Source: Sorex araneus (Eukaryota > Chordata > Mammalia > Eulipotyphla > Soricidae). From it: a stretch of 64,000 bases of DNA. Positions 11,442 through 25,168 of the stretch are shown piece after piece; position 1 is the stretch's first letter, and the number at the start of each line of letters is the position of its first letter. The position numbers were made by a program, and so were the translations under genes. The notes beneath the pieces were generated by a model. The model was not told the DNA's origin and ran no database searches. It saw only the letters and a list, made by a program, of their open reading frames with translations. The stretch lies in contig NC_073313.1 in the NCBI RefSeq assembly GCF_027595985.1, positions 113,227,552 through 113,291,551 of the forward strand, written 5' to 3'.

Positions 11442-12342
11442 TGTATAACTTCATTTTCATTATATTATTACTTACAGAAATATTTCTAAATTCCTTAACA
11501 CAAAGTTCAGAGCTTTTCAAAGTCTAATCTTATGTACCTTTCAAACACTTATTTATTCAGTAACTTATTTCCATGCATTATTTATGCTACCATTCAACTA
11601 TTAAGTTTTTAATTCATATTAATCTATGTAATGTCTGGCCTCTTCTTATGTTTTCCTTTGTGTGTTTTGTCTAAGATATTCTCACACTTTTAACCACTAT
11701 AAACTCTAATTCATCTTTAAAGATTTGGAACTCATATCACCGTTGGTTCACAGCTTTTCTTTCATTTCCTTCACAATCACTGACCCTAGGTAAGAAACAC
11801 AGAAATAACTTCTCCCTATGTTCTCTTGTAAATTTCTCTTAAAGTTTATATCATACATGAACTATACTTGACATGGTGTGTAGCCTATTTCTCACATCCC
11901 TGCTGAGTATGTACACATGGTCTATAACAAATGACACTGATTTCACTCTCAAGCTTTGGCTTATTGGACTAAAGAGGAACCTGTCACTTACAATGGACTG
12001 ATTTGAGGGTCACCATATTAACCAGGCAATCAAACATAACCTAAATCACAGTGAAATACCTTAACATAATGTGTATCATTACTTGATGATAAAGGAATTA
12101 TACATAAGTGTATACATGACCATTTTACTAGATATGTTTTACCTGAATTTCACAAGGAAACAAATAAATACAGTATGTGAGACAGTCTGCAAAATATAAG
12201 ACTGTGATCTCTACAGAAGATTAAATGAAACAAAAAGAAGGAATTAAAAGGAACCTCCTCATATTACTCTGAATCTTTACAGCTATAAGACACAGCCTTT
12301 TAATTTCAAACTGGATAATTTCATCTACTGAATCCACAAAAC
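11442..12342. other. No gene recognised
   Basis: AT-rich, apparently single-copy sequence without a supported feature. Confidence 0.45.
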
Positions 12343-12815
12343 ACTTAAATTCTCTCAGATGTGTTTAAAACAGACTTTTAAAACTGTCAAACAGCTTAAT
12401 CCTAAAATCATGTTATCTCTGATCAGTTCTACTTATTCACCTCTCTATTGTCCCTCTATTTTTTATTATGTTCTGATTTACTCTACCACTGATAGCTTAA
12501 TCTCTCACCTCTCCATTACACTTTTGAAACCTCCATTATATTTTAACAAACTGTGTTACAAGTTAAAACAACCCCCCTGAATCCCCTCCTGTTAAATCTA
12601 TCAAGTACTTAAATTCTCTCAGAAACTGGATAAATCTGCAATATTTAGTAATTGTCAAGAAGCTAAATTCTCAAATTCCTGTCATCTTTTATAAGTTTTC
12701 AGTTCATTCTGTTGTTTTTTCTCCATATATTATTTATTGCACCTGATCTGTAAATCTCTGACATTCCCACTAACATTATACATTTCATTATTAAATGACA
12801 AACTGTGTTATAAAT
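12343..12815. repeat. Diverged tandem duplication, two units of about 260 bp
   Basis: ACTTAAATTCTCTCAG occurs at 12343 and 12607, and CAAACTGTGTTA occurs at 12547 and 12799. Between them the order of similar blocks is kept (an AAGCTTAA/AAGCTAAA-like block, a TTCAGTTCATTCT-like block). Offsets of 252-264 bp show indels since duplication. Confidence 0.6.
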
Positions 12816-12975
12816 TGTTTCCCATTGACTGTAACTCTCTTCTCTGACCTCTATTTAAACAGGTTTATCTCTGGCTAACAGTTCTCTTGTCATGCTAACA
12901 ATTCTTTTTTAATGCCATCAAGTAGAAGTTGCTATTTCTCCACCATTCAATTTTGCTCTGGATTAAGTTATCTGA

Positions 12976-13640
12976 TCAGGACTCACAGGTGAATCTCAGG
13001 AGAGAAGCATGCCACAGAGATGTCTCCACACCCCATGCCAGTCACCTCAGAGGGAGTACAGGTGTGTTCCTCCACCTGCCCCAAATGAACCCCAGTAGCT
13101 GAAAGCCACCAGAACCCAATCATCACCACACTCACAGCCAACCCTCACGGGTTCATCCCTAACCCCCCAAGCCTGAGAATGAATCTACTGAAAAATTCAG
13201 CTACATGGGACTAGTGACTGAAAACTCCAGGCCTCCAGAGTCGGGAATGGGTGACCTCCCCGCATCTCCCTGCCCTTCCAATTTCCTGGCAGTCACACCC
13301 ACGAACTGCCACTGGGCACCACTTGAGTGCATTAATGGCCATGATTCAGAGACTCACAAATGAATCTCGGAGATTCATTTGTGAGAGCAGCATGCCACAA
13401 ACATGCCTCCAGACCCAAAATATTTAAAAATTTTAGAATTCCAGTAGTTTGACATCTCATTATTCATAACAAGCAATACAAAATAAATAATTTAGCATCT
13501 GCCTATAGGGCAGGATTGGGTGGTGGTGGGAAAATTTGAAATCATGGTGGTGGGAAAGTGTAATAGTGGTGGAATTGGTGTTGAGATGTTGAATGCAAAC
13601 AATTATTTTGAACAACTCTATGAAAAGAAAATTTAAAAAA
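12976..13640 (+). mobile_element. Composite retroelement, family B copy 1 (monomers plus L1-type tail)
   Basis: One full and one partial monomer: GACTCACAGGTGAATCTC at 12980 recurs as GACTCACAAATGAATCTC at 13351, offset 371 bp, each followed by GCATGCCACA. The 3' end is an L1-like tail (GGTGGTGGGAAAGTGTAATA, then GTTGAGATGTTGAATGC). The middle part aligns with 52990-53110. Copy edges are approximate. Confidence 0.65.
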
Positions 13641-13924
13641 CAACAGTAATAGGATCAACTGAAGTATTTCTCATTTCATACTATTTCTTGGAATCTCATA
13701 TATTTAGTTGCTCGTGAATACCTTTGATTATGCCACCAAGCTATAATCATATCTTCTTTGGGATTATTAATCCTGGCTTCCGAATGAATATTCTTTAGTC
13801 AGAGTTAGTTCATATTATTTCTATTCCAAATTTTGACATCTTACAGTATCTAAACACTGGAATACTAAACACAAAACCAAAATATACAGAAACAAACATA
13901 AGTGATACATACCAGTACCTCAAC

Positions 13925-14830
13925 ATTAAAGATGTGTTTGGGCACATCCAAATGAATATGAACAGTCAGTGTTGTGCAAATGTGGGAAGAAAGGGGTTCT
14001 CCTTCATTGTTGGTGGGAATGCTGACTGGTCCAGCCTTTTTGGAAAATAATATGGACATTCCTCAATACTCTATAAATTGAGCTCCCACTTGACCCAGAA
14101 TACCATTTCTGGGAACATACCCTGGGGATCAAAAAACACACAGCAGAAACACCATTTGCACTCTATGTTCTTTGCAGTACTATTCATCATAGAATCTGGA
14201 AACAACCTGAATGCCCAAGAACAAACTAATGGATAAAGAAACTATGATACATAAACACAATGGAATACTACACAGTTGCTAGGAAAAATGAGGTCATGAA
14301 ATTTGCCTATAATTGAATGGACATGAAGTGTATCATGCTGAGTAAAATGAGTCAGAAAAAGAGGGACAGATATAGAATGATTGTATTTATTTGTGGGATA
14401 TTTAAAAAAAAAACAGTATGAAACTGATATGCAAGGCCAGAGGAAATAGGCCAGGAGAACTGGTCAGTGGATGGTAATTACAAGAGTACAGGAAAGGGGG
14501 GTAGTTAAGATAGAGGAGAGTCCATTTTGAGAATACTAGTTGGAAATGATCGCTTTTGACAAGAACTGGGTATTAAAAGTAGGTAAAAAAATATACATGA
14601 TAAGGTTTTAGCATCTGTATTGCAAACCAAGATTCCTACAATGAAAGAAAGAGAAAGACTGGTACACATCGTCGAGGAAGGCTGGGGTGGGGTGACTTGA
14701 AGGAGTGGGAGGGAAGCTGGGGACACTGGTCCTGGGATATTACATTGGTGGAGTGATGGGTGTTGGAACACTGTATAACTGAAACACAATCATGCAAGTT
14801 TTGTGATGTTTTATCTGATTCAGTAAAAAA
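13925..14830 (+). mobile_element. L1 3' end
   Basis: Degenerate end of ORF2 (GTTGGTGGGAATGCTGACTG, then CATTTCTGGGAACATACC), AATGGAATACTACACAG, and the 3' UTR ending GATTCAGTAAAAAACC. Confidence 0.85.
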
Positions 14831-14984
14831 CCCAAATGTATATCAACTATTTGTTCAAATTAGATAAAATAAACCTAAATCAATGATTGTACACACACAC
14901 AAAGATGTGTTTGGGGACTCAAGTCCAATGTCCAGAGAAACAAATACAAATGGCGGAGCATCAAATTTAAAAAAGTGTCACATA

Positions 14985-15265
14985 AAGGAGTTACAGATGT
15001 TGAGGCCTATGCCTTGCAGGTTGCATATTTGGTTCAATCGCTGCCAAGCCATGGCCCTCTGACAATGACTTGATGATATCTGGAGGCCCTGAGTACTGGG
15101 TGATGGTCCAGATAATCCCTGGCATCGCAGGGCCCAAGCAGCTTCAGACCTCTTGTGTTCACATTTAACTGCAGTCCTGTTGGCTAAGAAATTGTCAGAA
15201 GCCCCTGGGCCCCCTGAGCACTACTTAGGAGTAATCCCTGAGATAAAGCTTCATGCATCAAACAC
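14985..15265 (+). mobile_element. Degenerate SINE-like sequence
   Basis: Weak similarity to the SINE body (GGTTCAATCGCTG, then GAGCACTACTTAGGAGTAATC). It is an old copy with unclear edges. Confidence 0.4.
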
Positions 15266-15299
15266 AACTACCACAGAACCAAAAAGGCAACCTAGAAGA

Positions 15300-16420
15300 A
15301 GCCATTGAAGTCTTTGCTCAGAGACTAAATGGTGAACTATGATTGAACAGATTGCCTTAAATGACTCCGTTTTTTTGCCAAGGTGCTGTTTGTTGTGGAC
15401 TGCCTCTAACACTCAGGCTTTAACACCTCTGCCTCTGTTTATGAAAAGCTTTGACATCAACCACAAGTAAGAGACTAAGGTCTTCTCAGGTCTTTCTTGT
15501 GGAGTGTATGTGCCCAGCCAGGCACATGACCTTTGGCACATACATTCTGAGGCACAAGTCAGAACTTTTCGAACACCTTTATGGAAAGCTCATCCCCCAG
15601 ATTTCAAGTGGCTTCTTTTTTCTGAGGAGGAGGCTTCTGCCATCTGTTCTTCCCTCACCCCTTTTTATTGCCACTTCTGGAGCCATGATGTTATACAATT
15701 TCTTCTACCCTTTAAATAAAAACATCCTTAGAATAGGGTTCTTTTCACTGTGTAAGCTATGAGTCAGATCAAAAAAAGGCCAGTTCTCAAAATAGGGATT
15801 TTCCAAGGAATTTCCAGAAAAACCAAACAATAACATTTATCTGAGGACAAAGCTACTTTGGAACTCAAATCCATTCTGCCTTTTTCTGAATCTTCTTGGC
15901 TGCAGTTTTTGCAGCTACAGATGGTTCTAAATGCTTGATTTTCAAGGCTACACAATTAAGAGTGAAGGATGGAAGAAAAGCAAGTTAAACCTGTATAGTG
16001 CTCATTTGTTTGCTATGATCCAACTCATCTTTTAAAGAAAAAATGCTCCTTGGATTATTCTAAGTCTGTGGCTAATTTTCTGTTAAAAACACTAATTTTT
16101 GAATATTTTGGTAGTATTCTCATTTCCTCTTGAAGATTGTTTTTTTTTCCAGAAATCATTATTCCACTGCTTGGATAATACTGTGTCTTGAATTTGTCCT
16201 TTGGAAAATTCTTCTTTTCCATGAGGAACTTCATTCTTTTAATGATTTCCTGAATACATTTTTATTCTTAGACATCTGGGTTAACTTTTTATTTTTTGAA
16301 GGTAGGAATGTGGTCTTTGTGTTACAATTATCCTTTGTTTCCATGGCTAGTAACATTAAAGGATTGTGAATTCTTCTCTCATAATCTTTTTTTTTAATTT
16401 TTCTCATGCCATTTCTCACT
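15300..16420. other. No gene recognised
   Basis: Apparently unique sequence. A 103-codon frame (15451-15762, plus) shows no domain I know and lies in ordinary intergenic composition, so I do not call it a gene. Confidence 0.45.
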
Positions 16421-16424
16421 CTCA

Positions 16425-16735
16425 GCAATGAGATGTGATCTCACACCATAATTTCACAAATAAAAACAGCAAAAAAGTCAGTGCTGGTGTGGATGTTTGG
16501 GAAAAAGGAACCACCATCCACTGTTTGTGGAAATGCTGACTGGTTCAATCTCTTTGGAAAACAATATGAACACTTCTAAAAAAAAAGATCTTCCAAATGA
16601 CCCAGAAATCCCACTTCTTGTCATTTACTCCAAAGACAAAATACACCCCACTATTTCAGAAAGATATTTGTGCCCAAGAACAAGAACACACGTGCTCAAT
16701 AATAGATGACCAAATAAGGAAATTGTGATTGACAT
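16425..16735 (+). mobile_element. L1 3' fragment
   Basis: Old ORF2 end: GAGATGTGATCTCACACC, GTGCTGGTGTGGATG, GAAATGCTGACTGGTTCAAT. It appears to resume after the SINE at 16753 and continue to 17570. Confidence 0.75.
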
Positions 16736-16752
16736 ACATATGTGTATGTTTC

Positions 16753-16992
16753 ACAATTGATAGCACAGCAGGTAAGGCGTTTGCCTTGCACGAGGCTGAC
16801 CCGGGTTCGATTCCTCCGCTCCTCTCAGAGAGCCTGGCAAGCTACCAAGAGTATCTTGCTCGAACGGCAGAGTCTGGCAAGCTACCCATGGATCCGATAT
16901 GCCAAAAACAGTAACAAGAAGTCTCACAATGCAGACATTACTGGTGCCAACTTGAGCAAATAGATGAGCAACAGGATGACAGTGACAGTGAA
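16753..16992 (+). mobile_element. tRNA-derived SINE, long type
   Basis: Head GATAGCACAGCAGGTAAGGC, B-box CGGGTTCGATTCCTCC, body ATATGCCAAAAACAGTAAC, end GGATGACAGTGACAGTG. Confidence 0.9.
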
Positions 16993-17044
16993 TTTTGTTA
17001 TACAAATACACACAATGAAATACAATATACAAATATAAAAAAGA

Positions 17045-17570
17045 TTAATCACGGAATGTGTTGCCATATTGATGGAACTAGAGGATAAAATTCATGAGTA
17101 AAGTCAGTCAAAAGAAGACAGCTATAGGGGCTAGAGTGATAGCACAGCGGGTAGGGCGTTTGTCTTGCATGCGGCCAACCCAGATTTGATTCCCAGCATC
17201 CCATATGGTTCCCCAGTATCGCCAGGAGTAATTCCTGAGTGCAGAGCCAGGAATATCCCCTGTGCACTGCTGGGTGTGACCCCCAAAAAACCCCCACAAA
17301 AACAAGAAGACAGCTATAGAAAAATATCTCTAATATAAATATAGTAATAGAATAACAAATGCCAAGTGAAACAGGGATGTGGAATTTGTCTATAGAACTG
17401 AGCTTAGAGGTAGGGGAGGGAGGGGATATGGGAGGGGTCCCTGAGAATCTGGAACACTGGTGGTGTTGGGAATGATGTACACAGGAAACTACCAGGGAGA
17501 GTATTATAAATTCCACTGTAGCAATTAACTTTTTAAATAAAATTACCACCCAATCCAGCAATTTCACCTC
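17045..17570 (+). mobile_element. L1 3' UTR (old), interrupted by a SINE
   Basis: Contains GTCAGTCAAAAGAAGAC of the ORF2 end, then a 3' UTR-like GGAACACTGGTGGTGTTGG stretch. It is split by the SINE at 17128-17303. Confidence 0.65.
17128..17303 (+). mobile_element. tRNA-derived SINE, short type, with perfect 16-bp duplication
   Basis: Target-site duplication AAGAAGACAGCTATAG at 17112-17127 and 17304-17319, identical on both sides, so this is a relatively recent insertion. Confidence 0.95.
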
Positions 17571-17984
17571 AGGTCATTTATCCGGGGAAAAAAGGGGAAA
17601 AATAACTATTTTATAAGCAAAACACAAAGATGAGTATAAAGAGATCCATGCCTACAAACCTTGTATAGAATACTAGAGGAAAAGCCGAAATTTAAAAAAA
17701 TAGAGAACAAAAATCTATAAAGCCTCAGTGATAAATCTGCTTATTCCCTAAAATCATAATAAGTGCAAAGAATTGCAAACTAATGTCTTAAATATTCTTG
17801 TAAACCTAGAATTGTGGTCAATGACACAATTTTACAAAACTAAGACAAAATTTTGTAGACATAATAATCAAGAATGTTTATTATAGTCATATTAATGGTA
17901 AATTTAAACAATTTAAAATTTTACTGATTATTGGGATTACATGGTTTAAAATAGTGCCAATGTTCATTTTATTTTTCCTCTTCA

Positions 17985-18290
17985 CAGGTATTTCTCCTCC
18001 ACTGGCAACAAATTGCAAAAGACCCCCATCACTACTTACACCATTTATCATTACCAAAACCTCACTCTGAATGCCAGTTTATATCAGTTCTTCTGTTAGA
18101 AGGAAGGGTGTGTTTCATAAAATAGTTCACTCTCGTTTTTACCTACATATGTCATATCATATATTAATGTGATCATCTGGAATCTGACTCTCTGACTTAT
18201 TTTTCTTAACTTGACTAAAGTCCATCTAAGTTGTAGCAGAATGAAGGTTTTCTATTTTGTAGAATGATGTATCATATACATTAATTTTTA
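17985..18290 (-). mobile_element. L1 3' end fragment
   Basis: Minus-strand L1 3' UTR and ORF2 end features (TGGAATCTGACTCTCTGACT, then GTAGAATGATGTATCATAT). Confidence 0.6.
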
Positions 18291-18300
18291 AATGTTATTT

Positions 18301-18435
18301 GGCAGAGAAATAGTGCAGTGAGTAAGTTCATTCCCTAGCACTCCATATGGTTTGCCAAGCCCACCAGGAGTGATTGCTGAGAGCAGAGTCGAGAGTAAAC
18401 CCCAAGCACAGCCGAATATGGCCCCAACAAAAGAA
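18301..18435 (+). mobile_element. Degenerate SINE
   Basis: GCAGAGAAATAGTGCAGTGAG, CTCCATATGGTTTGCCAAG and CAGGAGTGATTGCTGAG match the SINE with many changes. Confidence 0.65.
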
Positions 18436-18604
18436 GACCACAAAATCACTTATTAAAGCATCGTGCTTTACAGATATTCATAATTACATTTCAGGCATAT
18501 GGTGTTGGTATGAAACACCAATCCTATCACCAATGTTAACTTCCTTTCAATAGTACTTGAATTCCCTCCAAAGCCCCAGTCGGCCTAATTTAAAGGTACA
18601 TTTA

Positions 18605-18850
18605 AAAAAAATTAAATTTTATTGAGTCACTGTGAGATAGTTACAAGCTTTCATGTTTGGGTTACAATCACACAATGATCAAACACTCATCCCTCCACCA
18701 GTGCACATTCCCCACCACCAATATCCCTGTTACAACCCCCTTTTCCCACCCTCCCCCTGCCTCCATAGCAGACAATATTCCCCATACTCTCTCTCTACTT
18801 TGGGGCATTATGGCTTGCAACACAGACACTGAGAGGTCATCATGTTTCTA
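18605..18850 (-). mobile_element. L1 3' UTR fragment
   Basis: Complement of the L1 tail: TTTATTGAGTCACTGTGAGA, CATGTTTGGGTTACAATCAC, CCCTCCACCAGTGCACATTC. Confidence 0.85.
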
Positions 18851-18988
18851 GGATCTTTTCTGTAGAGTCTTTAGGGCTTTCTTAGTATCATATCGTCTGC
18901 AAATATTGATAACTTGATCTCTTCTAAAGGTACATTTTTAAGATTGTTTATTGTAGCTTGAATGTCATTTGAGTGTTGTTGGCTCTAT

Positions 18989-19006
18989 AGTATAGATAGA
19001 TGGTAG

Positions 19007-19047
<41 letters not shown>
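18989..19047. repeat. (GATA)n microsatellite
   Basis: About 13 GATA/TAGA units, nearly uninterrupted in its right half. Confidence 0.9.
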
Positions 19048-19048
<1 letters not shown>

Positions 19049-19311
19049 GCACATCTCTTCCTAACAATGTTCCCCAGGATTCCTGTTATTTTTAATACAC
19101 CTCTTCTTAGTCCCTCACTTGAATTCTACCCTTCCCTATACTTCTCCATCCTATTTCCAGGGTCAACGGTGATCTAGGTATCCCCATTTATCACCCTACG
19201 TCCCATCATCCTATTATTCTAGGTACCACAGATGAGTGAGATCATTCTATGTCAGTCTCTCTGACTCACTTCACTTAATGTAATATCCTATATTTCCACC
19301 TAAGTTTTTGT

Positions 19312-19326
19312 GAATTGCATTATTTC
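19312..19326. repeat. Target-site duplication, left copy (UBE2E3 retrocopy)
   Basis: GAATTGCATTATTTC, identical to 20856-20870. The duplicated bases belong to an L1 3' end in minus orientation, so the retrocopy landed inside an L1. Confidence 0.93.
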
Positions 19327-20855
<1,529 letters not shown>

Positions 20856-20870
20856 GAATTGCATTATTTC
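20856..20870. repeat. Target-site duplication, right copy (UBE2E3 retrocopy)
   Basis: Perfect 15-bp match to 19312-19326, directly after the GC-rich 5' end of the retrocopy. Confidence 0.93.
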
Positions 20871-21352
20871 ATTGCTCCTTGCAGCTGCATAGTATTCCAT
20901 CGTGTATGTATAACATGCCTTCATAATCCACTCATCTTTCATGGGCACATAGGTTTATTTTATAGAATATCTGTTGTACTAAATGCTGTAAAGAATAATA
21001 GTATGCAGATGTCCTTTAGAATGAGTTTTGTCTCCTGGATGTAGATATGGGTGTAGATACCCAGAAGTAGGATTTCTGGGTCACATGGAAGTGCAATTTG
21101 TACTTTTCTGAGAAATCATCAGCATGTTTCCCACAGTGCTTGAAACAGACAACATTACCAACAGCAGTGGATGAGTTCTTTTTCCACCACATCCCTGCCA
21201 ACACAGATTGTTTCCATTTTGTTTTTTGTTTTTTCACATACTCTATGCTCACTGGTACAAAATGATGGCTCATTGTCATCTTACTTGGATTTCCCTGATA
21301 ATAAGTGGTGATGAACGATTTTTCATGTGCCTATTGGTCACCCATGTTTTTT

Positions 21353-22035
21353 GTTTTTTAATTTTTTATTAAATCACGGAGATAGGCCCTTACAAAGCTG
21401 GTCATGATTAGGTTTCAGTCATACAATGTTCCAACACCCATCCTTTGCCAGCACCAGTGTCCCCAGTTTCCCTCCCTTCCCATCAGCCCCCATCCCCTAC
21501 CCCCAGCCTGCCTCTATTGCAGGCAGCACTTTTCATTTCTCTCTCTCTCCCCTCAACCCCCCCTCCCCGCTGTTTGGGGCATTGTGGTTTGCAATACAGG
21601 TACTGAAAGGTTATCAGGAATATCTCTACCAACTTTTAAGTCAGTTCTTGTCCAATGTGATCATTTCCAGCTATTATTGTCATACTGGTCTCTTCTCTAT
21701 CTTACCTACCCTCAGTCCCATACATACTTGTGGTTACTTCCAATCATTGACCAGTCCTCTTAGCCTCTCTTTTCCCTGGCTATGGATATTAGTCTTCTAC
21801 TATATATTTTTATATACCACAAATGAATGTGGTCATTCTGTATCTGTCCATCTCCTTCTGACACATTTCATTCAGCATGATATTTATAGGCAAGTTTCAA
21901 GACCTCATTTTTCCTAAAGGATGGAAAGTATTTCATTGTGTAGATGTGCCATAGTTTCTTTTTCCATTCGTCTGTTCTTTTTCCATTCGTCCACTCAGGT
22001 CGTTTCCAAATTTTGGCTACAATTTTATGTATACA
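21353..22035 (-). mobile_element. L1 3' end
   Basis: Minus-strand L1 tail (TTTTTTATTAAATCACGGAG, TTCCAACACCCATCC) followed by the ORF2 end to about 22035. Confidence 0.82.
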
Positions 22036-22399
22036 TCATTTGAACAATACAAATGCCACTATCTTTCTCATATGTGTATGTGTAGAGTTTAAAAGATATG
22101 CTGTAAAAAATAACAAATGCCCAATGACAATAGAACTAGGTGAGGGTCACCATGGCTGCAAGTAAAGCAAGTACCTTTATATCTCACCAGCTACTGCTCT
22201 TTAAAGAAAATATTATCTTCAAAGAACAACATGATACAAAGAGAATTTGGACTCATTAAGTGATTGAATATATTCTGAGTCTATTTTTGTACAAAAGAGA
22301 ATATATGATCACATAAGTTTCCCAAAACTGACAGAAATAGATGTTATAAGGAGAAAGGAGATTGAAAGAAAGAAATCTCAGACTTACAGTTTTTCATTC

Positions 22400-25048
22400 A
22401 ACTTTATGCACAGTTTCCATCGGCAATGTACATTTAGTGTTCCATTTATTTTTTAAATGCATCAGAAAAAAATCAAGATCATAGATCTGTGACCAATACA
22501 AATATTTCTGAATTCTTGAAAAAATTCATTTAGAAAAGTCATTAAACTAGCATCCTATAAAGATAATTAGTAAACAAATGGTAATTTAACTTTACTCCTT
22601 TGATTCTGACAATTCAACATCAACTCTTTCTTGTGCCATATAGTAATAAGGTTTAGCAGAAGTAGTTATCTATTGCATTTTTTAGGGACAAATAATTTTT
22701 AATTTGGTGCCAGTGATCAAAACAAAGGCCTCACATATGGGAGACATGAACTCTACAAGTAGGCTGCATCCCTGTCCCTATTAAAATAATTTTATTAGTT
22801 AGCCTTCTTCAAATCATAAATTTAATTAAAAGGAAAATGTCTTAATTCAATAACTGATAAACTAAGTACCACAAAATTCATTTAGAATAAGTTTTTGCAC
22901 TTATGTAAAACTACTGAAAGAAACATACGATAGCCTTGTTATAATACATCTTTGAGAATTATGCCCAAGTTGGCACTGCCTTTTGGCACTAGAGTAAATA
23001 AATGCCACAACATGGTTCCATATGAACCATATTAAATAAAAATTTGCTTTGCAGTAAAGAATGCTATAATGAGGTTCTGGTGCATTTGCTCTTCAAAGTA
23101 ATAATTGACAAATAAAATACAATAAGGAAATGGCCTATAATTTTGCTAATATTTCAATGCTACAAGACAGAAAATATTTTAAAGTAATTAAAATCTAGAT
23201 TAGTAAGAGTAATTCTATAGCATAATAACTAGAAAAGCAATGTCAATGATCGCTATGACTTTTAATGGCGACCTTACAATATGTGTAACAATGTCAAATT
23301 TCTACATTAAAAACTAACAACTAAGGTATTTATCTGCCATTTCTTACCTATATTACCCAAATTTTCACCAAGGAGATTGCTGATATCAATGAAATTTGTT
23401 AGATCCAACTGAAAAATAGTAACTATTTCAAATATTTAAAGTAATAAATTACTAATAATCTAATTTTAAATGATATAGTCATAAGAATTCACTCTTAAAA
23501 ATTCCAATTTGACCCTTGGGGAATGTAAAGAACACATCCATATACTAGAGCCAAAAATAGTAAAGTTGTTCCTACACCAACAATAACTGTATCATTTGGC
23601 ACACTAGTTTTATTTTTTATATATATATCCTTTGAAAGACCCAAGTCAACACTTGTAATAAATTGCATCCATATTAAGAGGTAACAAGTGCAAATAATCA
23701 CATATTAAAGATACGGTACTTGCTTGCCTACTTTTGCCTACTACAAAAGTAATTATACTGAGATTTTACTATAGGAAACCAAGTTGTTACAGTAATGTTT
23801 TTGAAAATTTCTTGCATTGCTACCAATGTAAATTTAGCTATTTCTAAATTTAATAGGACTTTATTTAACATTGTATACTTATGAAAATATTTATAGAATG
23901 ATCTGCTTAATTCAACATCAAGTCAATTGAGGATCACAGCGGTTACAGGATCTACAAATGGCCATATTTCAAATAAAAGGCTATACCTCAGTTGTTCTGT
24001 CTGAATGTAACTGAAGCAAAATACTGATATATGTTCAGGAAAGTGAAAACATAAATCCAAACATCTGAAGTTTTATCAAAATCATCTTGATAATTAGTAT
24101 TTTGCTAGTTCTGAAAAAGTTCACTGCTTTATGTAACATTTCAAAACAGAAATAAAATACTCTTGAAATAATACATTCTAAAAGATGATTAAGTTTTGCA
24201 AAATTAAATAGCATAAATACGCATATTAACATTGTTTTTTAAACATGAAATAACCAATTTAAGGAAACCTGCGATGGACTAAAAAAAAACCCACAAATGT
24301 CACAATGTGAGGCACACTTAAATGCTCACGTATTACTGACCATACAAAAAAAATCTACTAAAATATTTTAAATTCCATAGATACCACTAATAGATAAAAA
24401 GAAATTTCAAAAATGCTTAAGACTATATAAGAGCCATCAATTACACAGGCACTTCACATGTAAACAATCTACATTAAACTGAAATATTTTGGCACCAACC
24501 TATAATACTAAAAAGAATTTAATATAAAGCCAAAGTTCTAGATTTTCTGCTTCTTTTTTGTTCTAGAAAACTAAGACCAAAGATGAAACAACTTGTTTAT
24601 AAACTAGAAATAGAAGTGTATTAAATAACTCAAATATATACTTCTTTTAAGTCGGTAAAAATGACTACCGTCTCCAGATGCTTACTAGTATGATATGATA
24701 TAAAAAAATTAAAAATAATGAACATTACATTGAAACATTATTTTCAATTTAGTATCAATCTTATTTTTGAAATATAATAAAGTTTATCTAGCTGACTTAG
24801 TGAAAAGAGAATTTGAATTTATCAAAAACTCATTAATCCAGTTTTCCCCTAAAATAAGTTTGGGCAATTCAAAATTTGATGTTGGTGTTTTAACATAATT
24901 TAAAAAAATCATAACACTTGAAATAACACAAGGCCTGTTAGACTGCATTAGATCAAGCCCTGATTAACCATTTTTATTTATGATTTAGTGATATTTGAAA
25001 TCACTTCAAATAAACTAAACTATACACTCATGATTTTTAAATGTTGTA
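22400..25048 (-). other. LRCH2: Presumed LRCH2 3' UTR (end not fixed)
   Basis: Below the TGA there are about 2.5-2.9 kb of AT-rich sequence without a recognisable young SINE or L1, in sharp contrast to both sides. Several AATAAA-type signals occur on the minus strand (for example near 22790 and 22447), so I cannot choose the real cleavage site. A weak tRNA-SINE-like relic near 22690-22785 may mark the distal part or lie beyond it. Confidence 0.5.
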
Positions 25049-25168
25049 TCAAGCTGTAGAAAGCTGAGATGCCTTGTTTGTGGGTAATTCAAGAAGAGCT
25101 TGGACTGTGACACCAACTTTCACAAGACCTCTTTCTTCCAAAATATGGTGAGGCAAACAAAGTCTTTC
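25049..25168 (-). CDS. LRCH2: LRCH2 terminal coding exon with stop
   Basis: 120 nt including TGA at 25049-25051. It encodes [20 protein letters not shown] and continues to SQLSTA-stop, completing the CH domain. The acceptor is tttttcag. The ending with an [12 protein letters not shown]-like tail favours LRCH2 over its paralogues. Confidence 0.95.
   Translation of the reverse strand, partial: ERLCLPHHILEERGLVKVGVTVQALLELPTNKASQLSTA

Noticed and set aside
12340-12830. CRISPR-like array or regulatory repeat
   Set aside because: Only two diverged units of about 260 bp in a mammalian genome; no short regular repeats with spacers.
15451-15762. 103-codon plus-strand frame
   Set aside because: No recognised domain, no splice or promoter support, ordinary intergenic surroundings.
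16753-16820. tRNA gene candidates (A/B box-like heads)
   Set aside because: All belong to dispersed SINE heads with SINE bodies attached; none folds as an obvious isolated tRNA with normal flanks.
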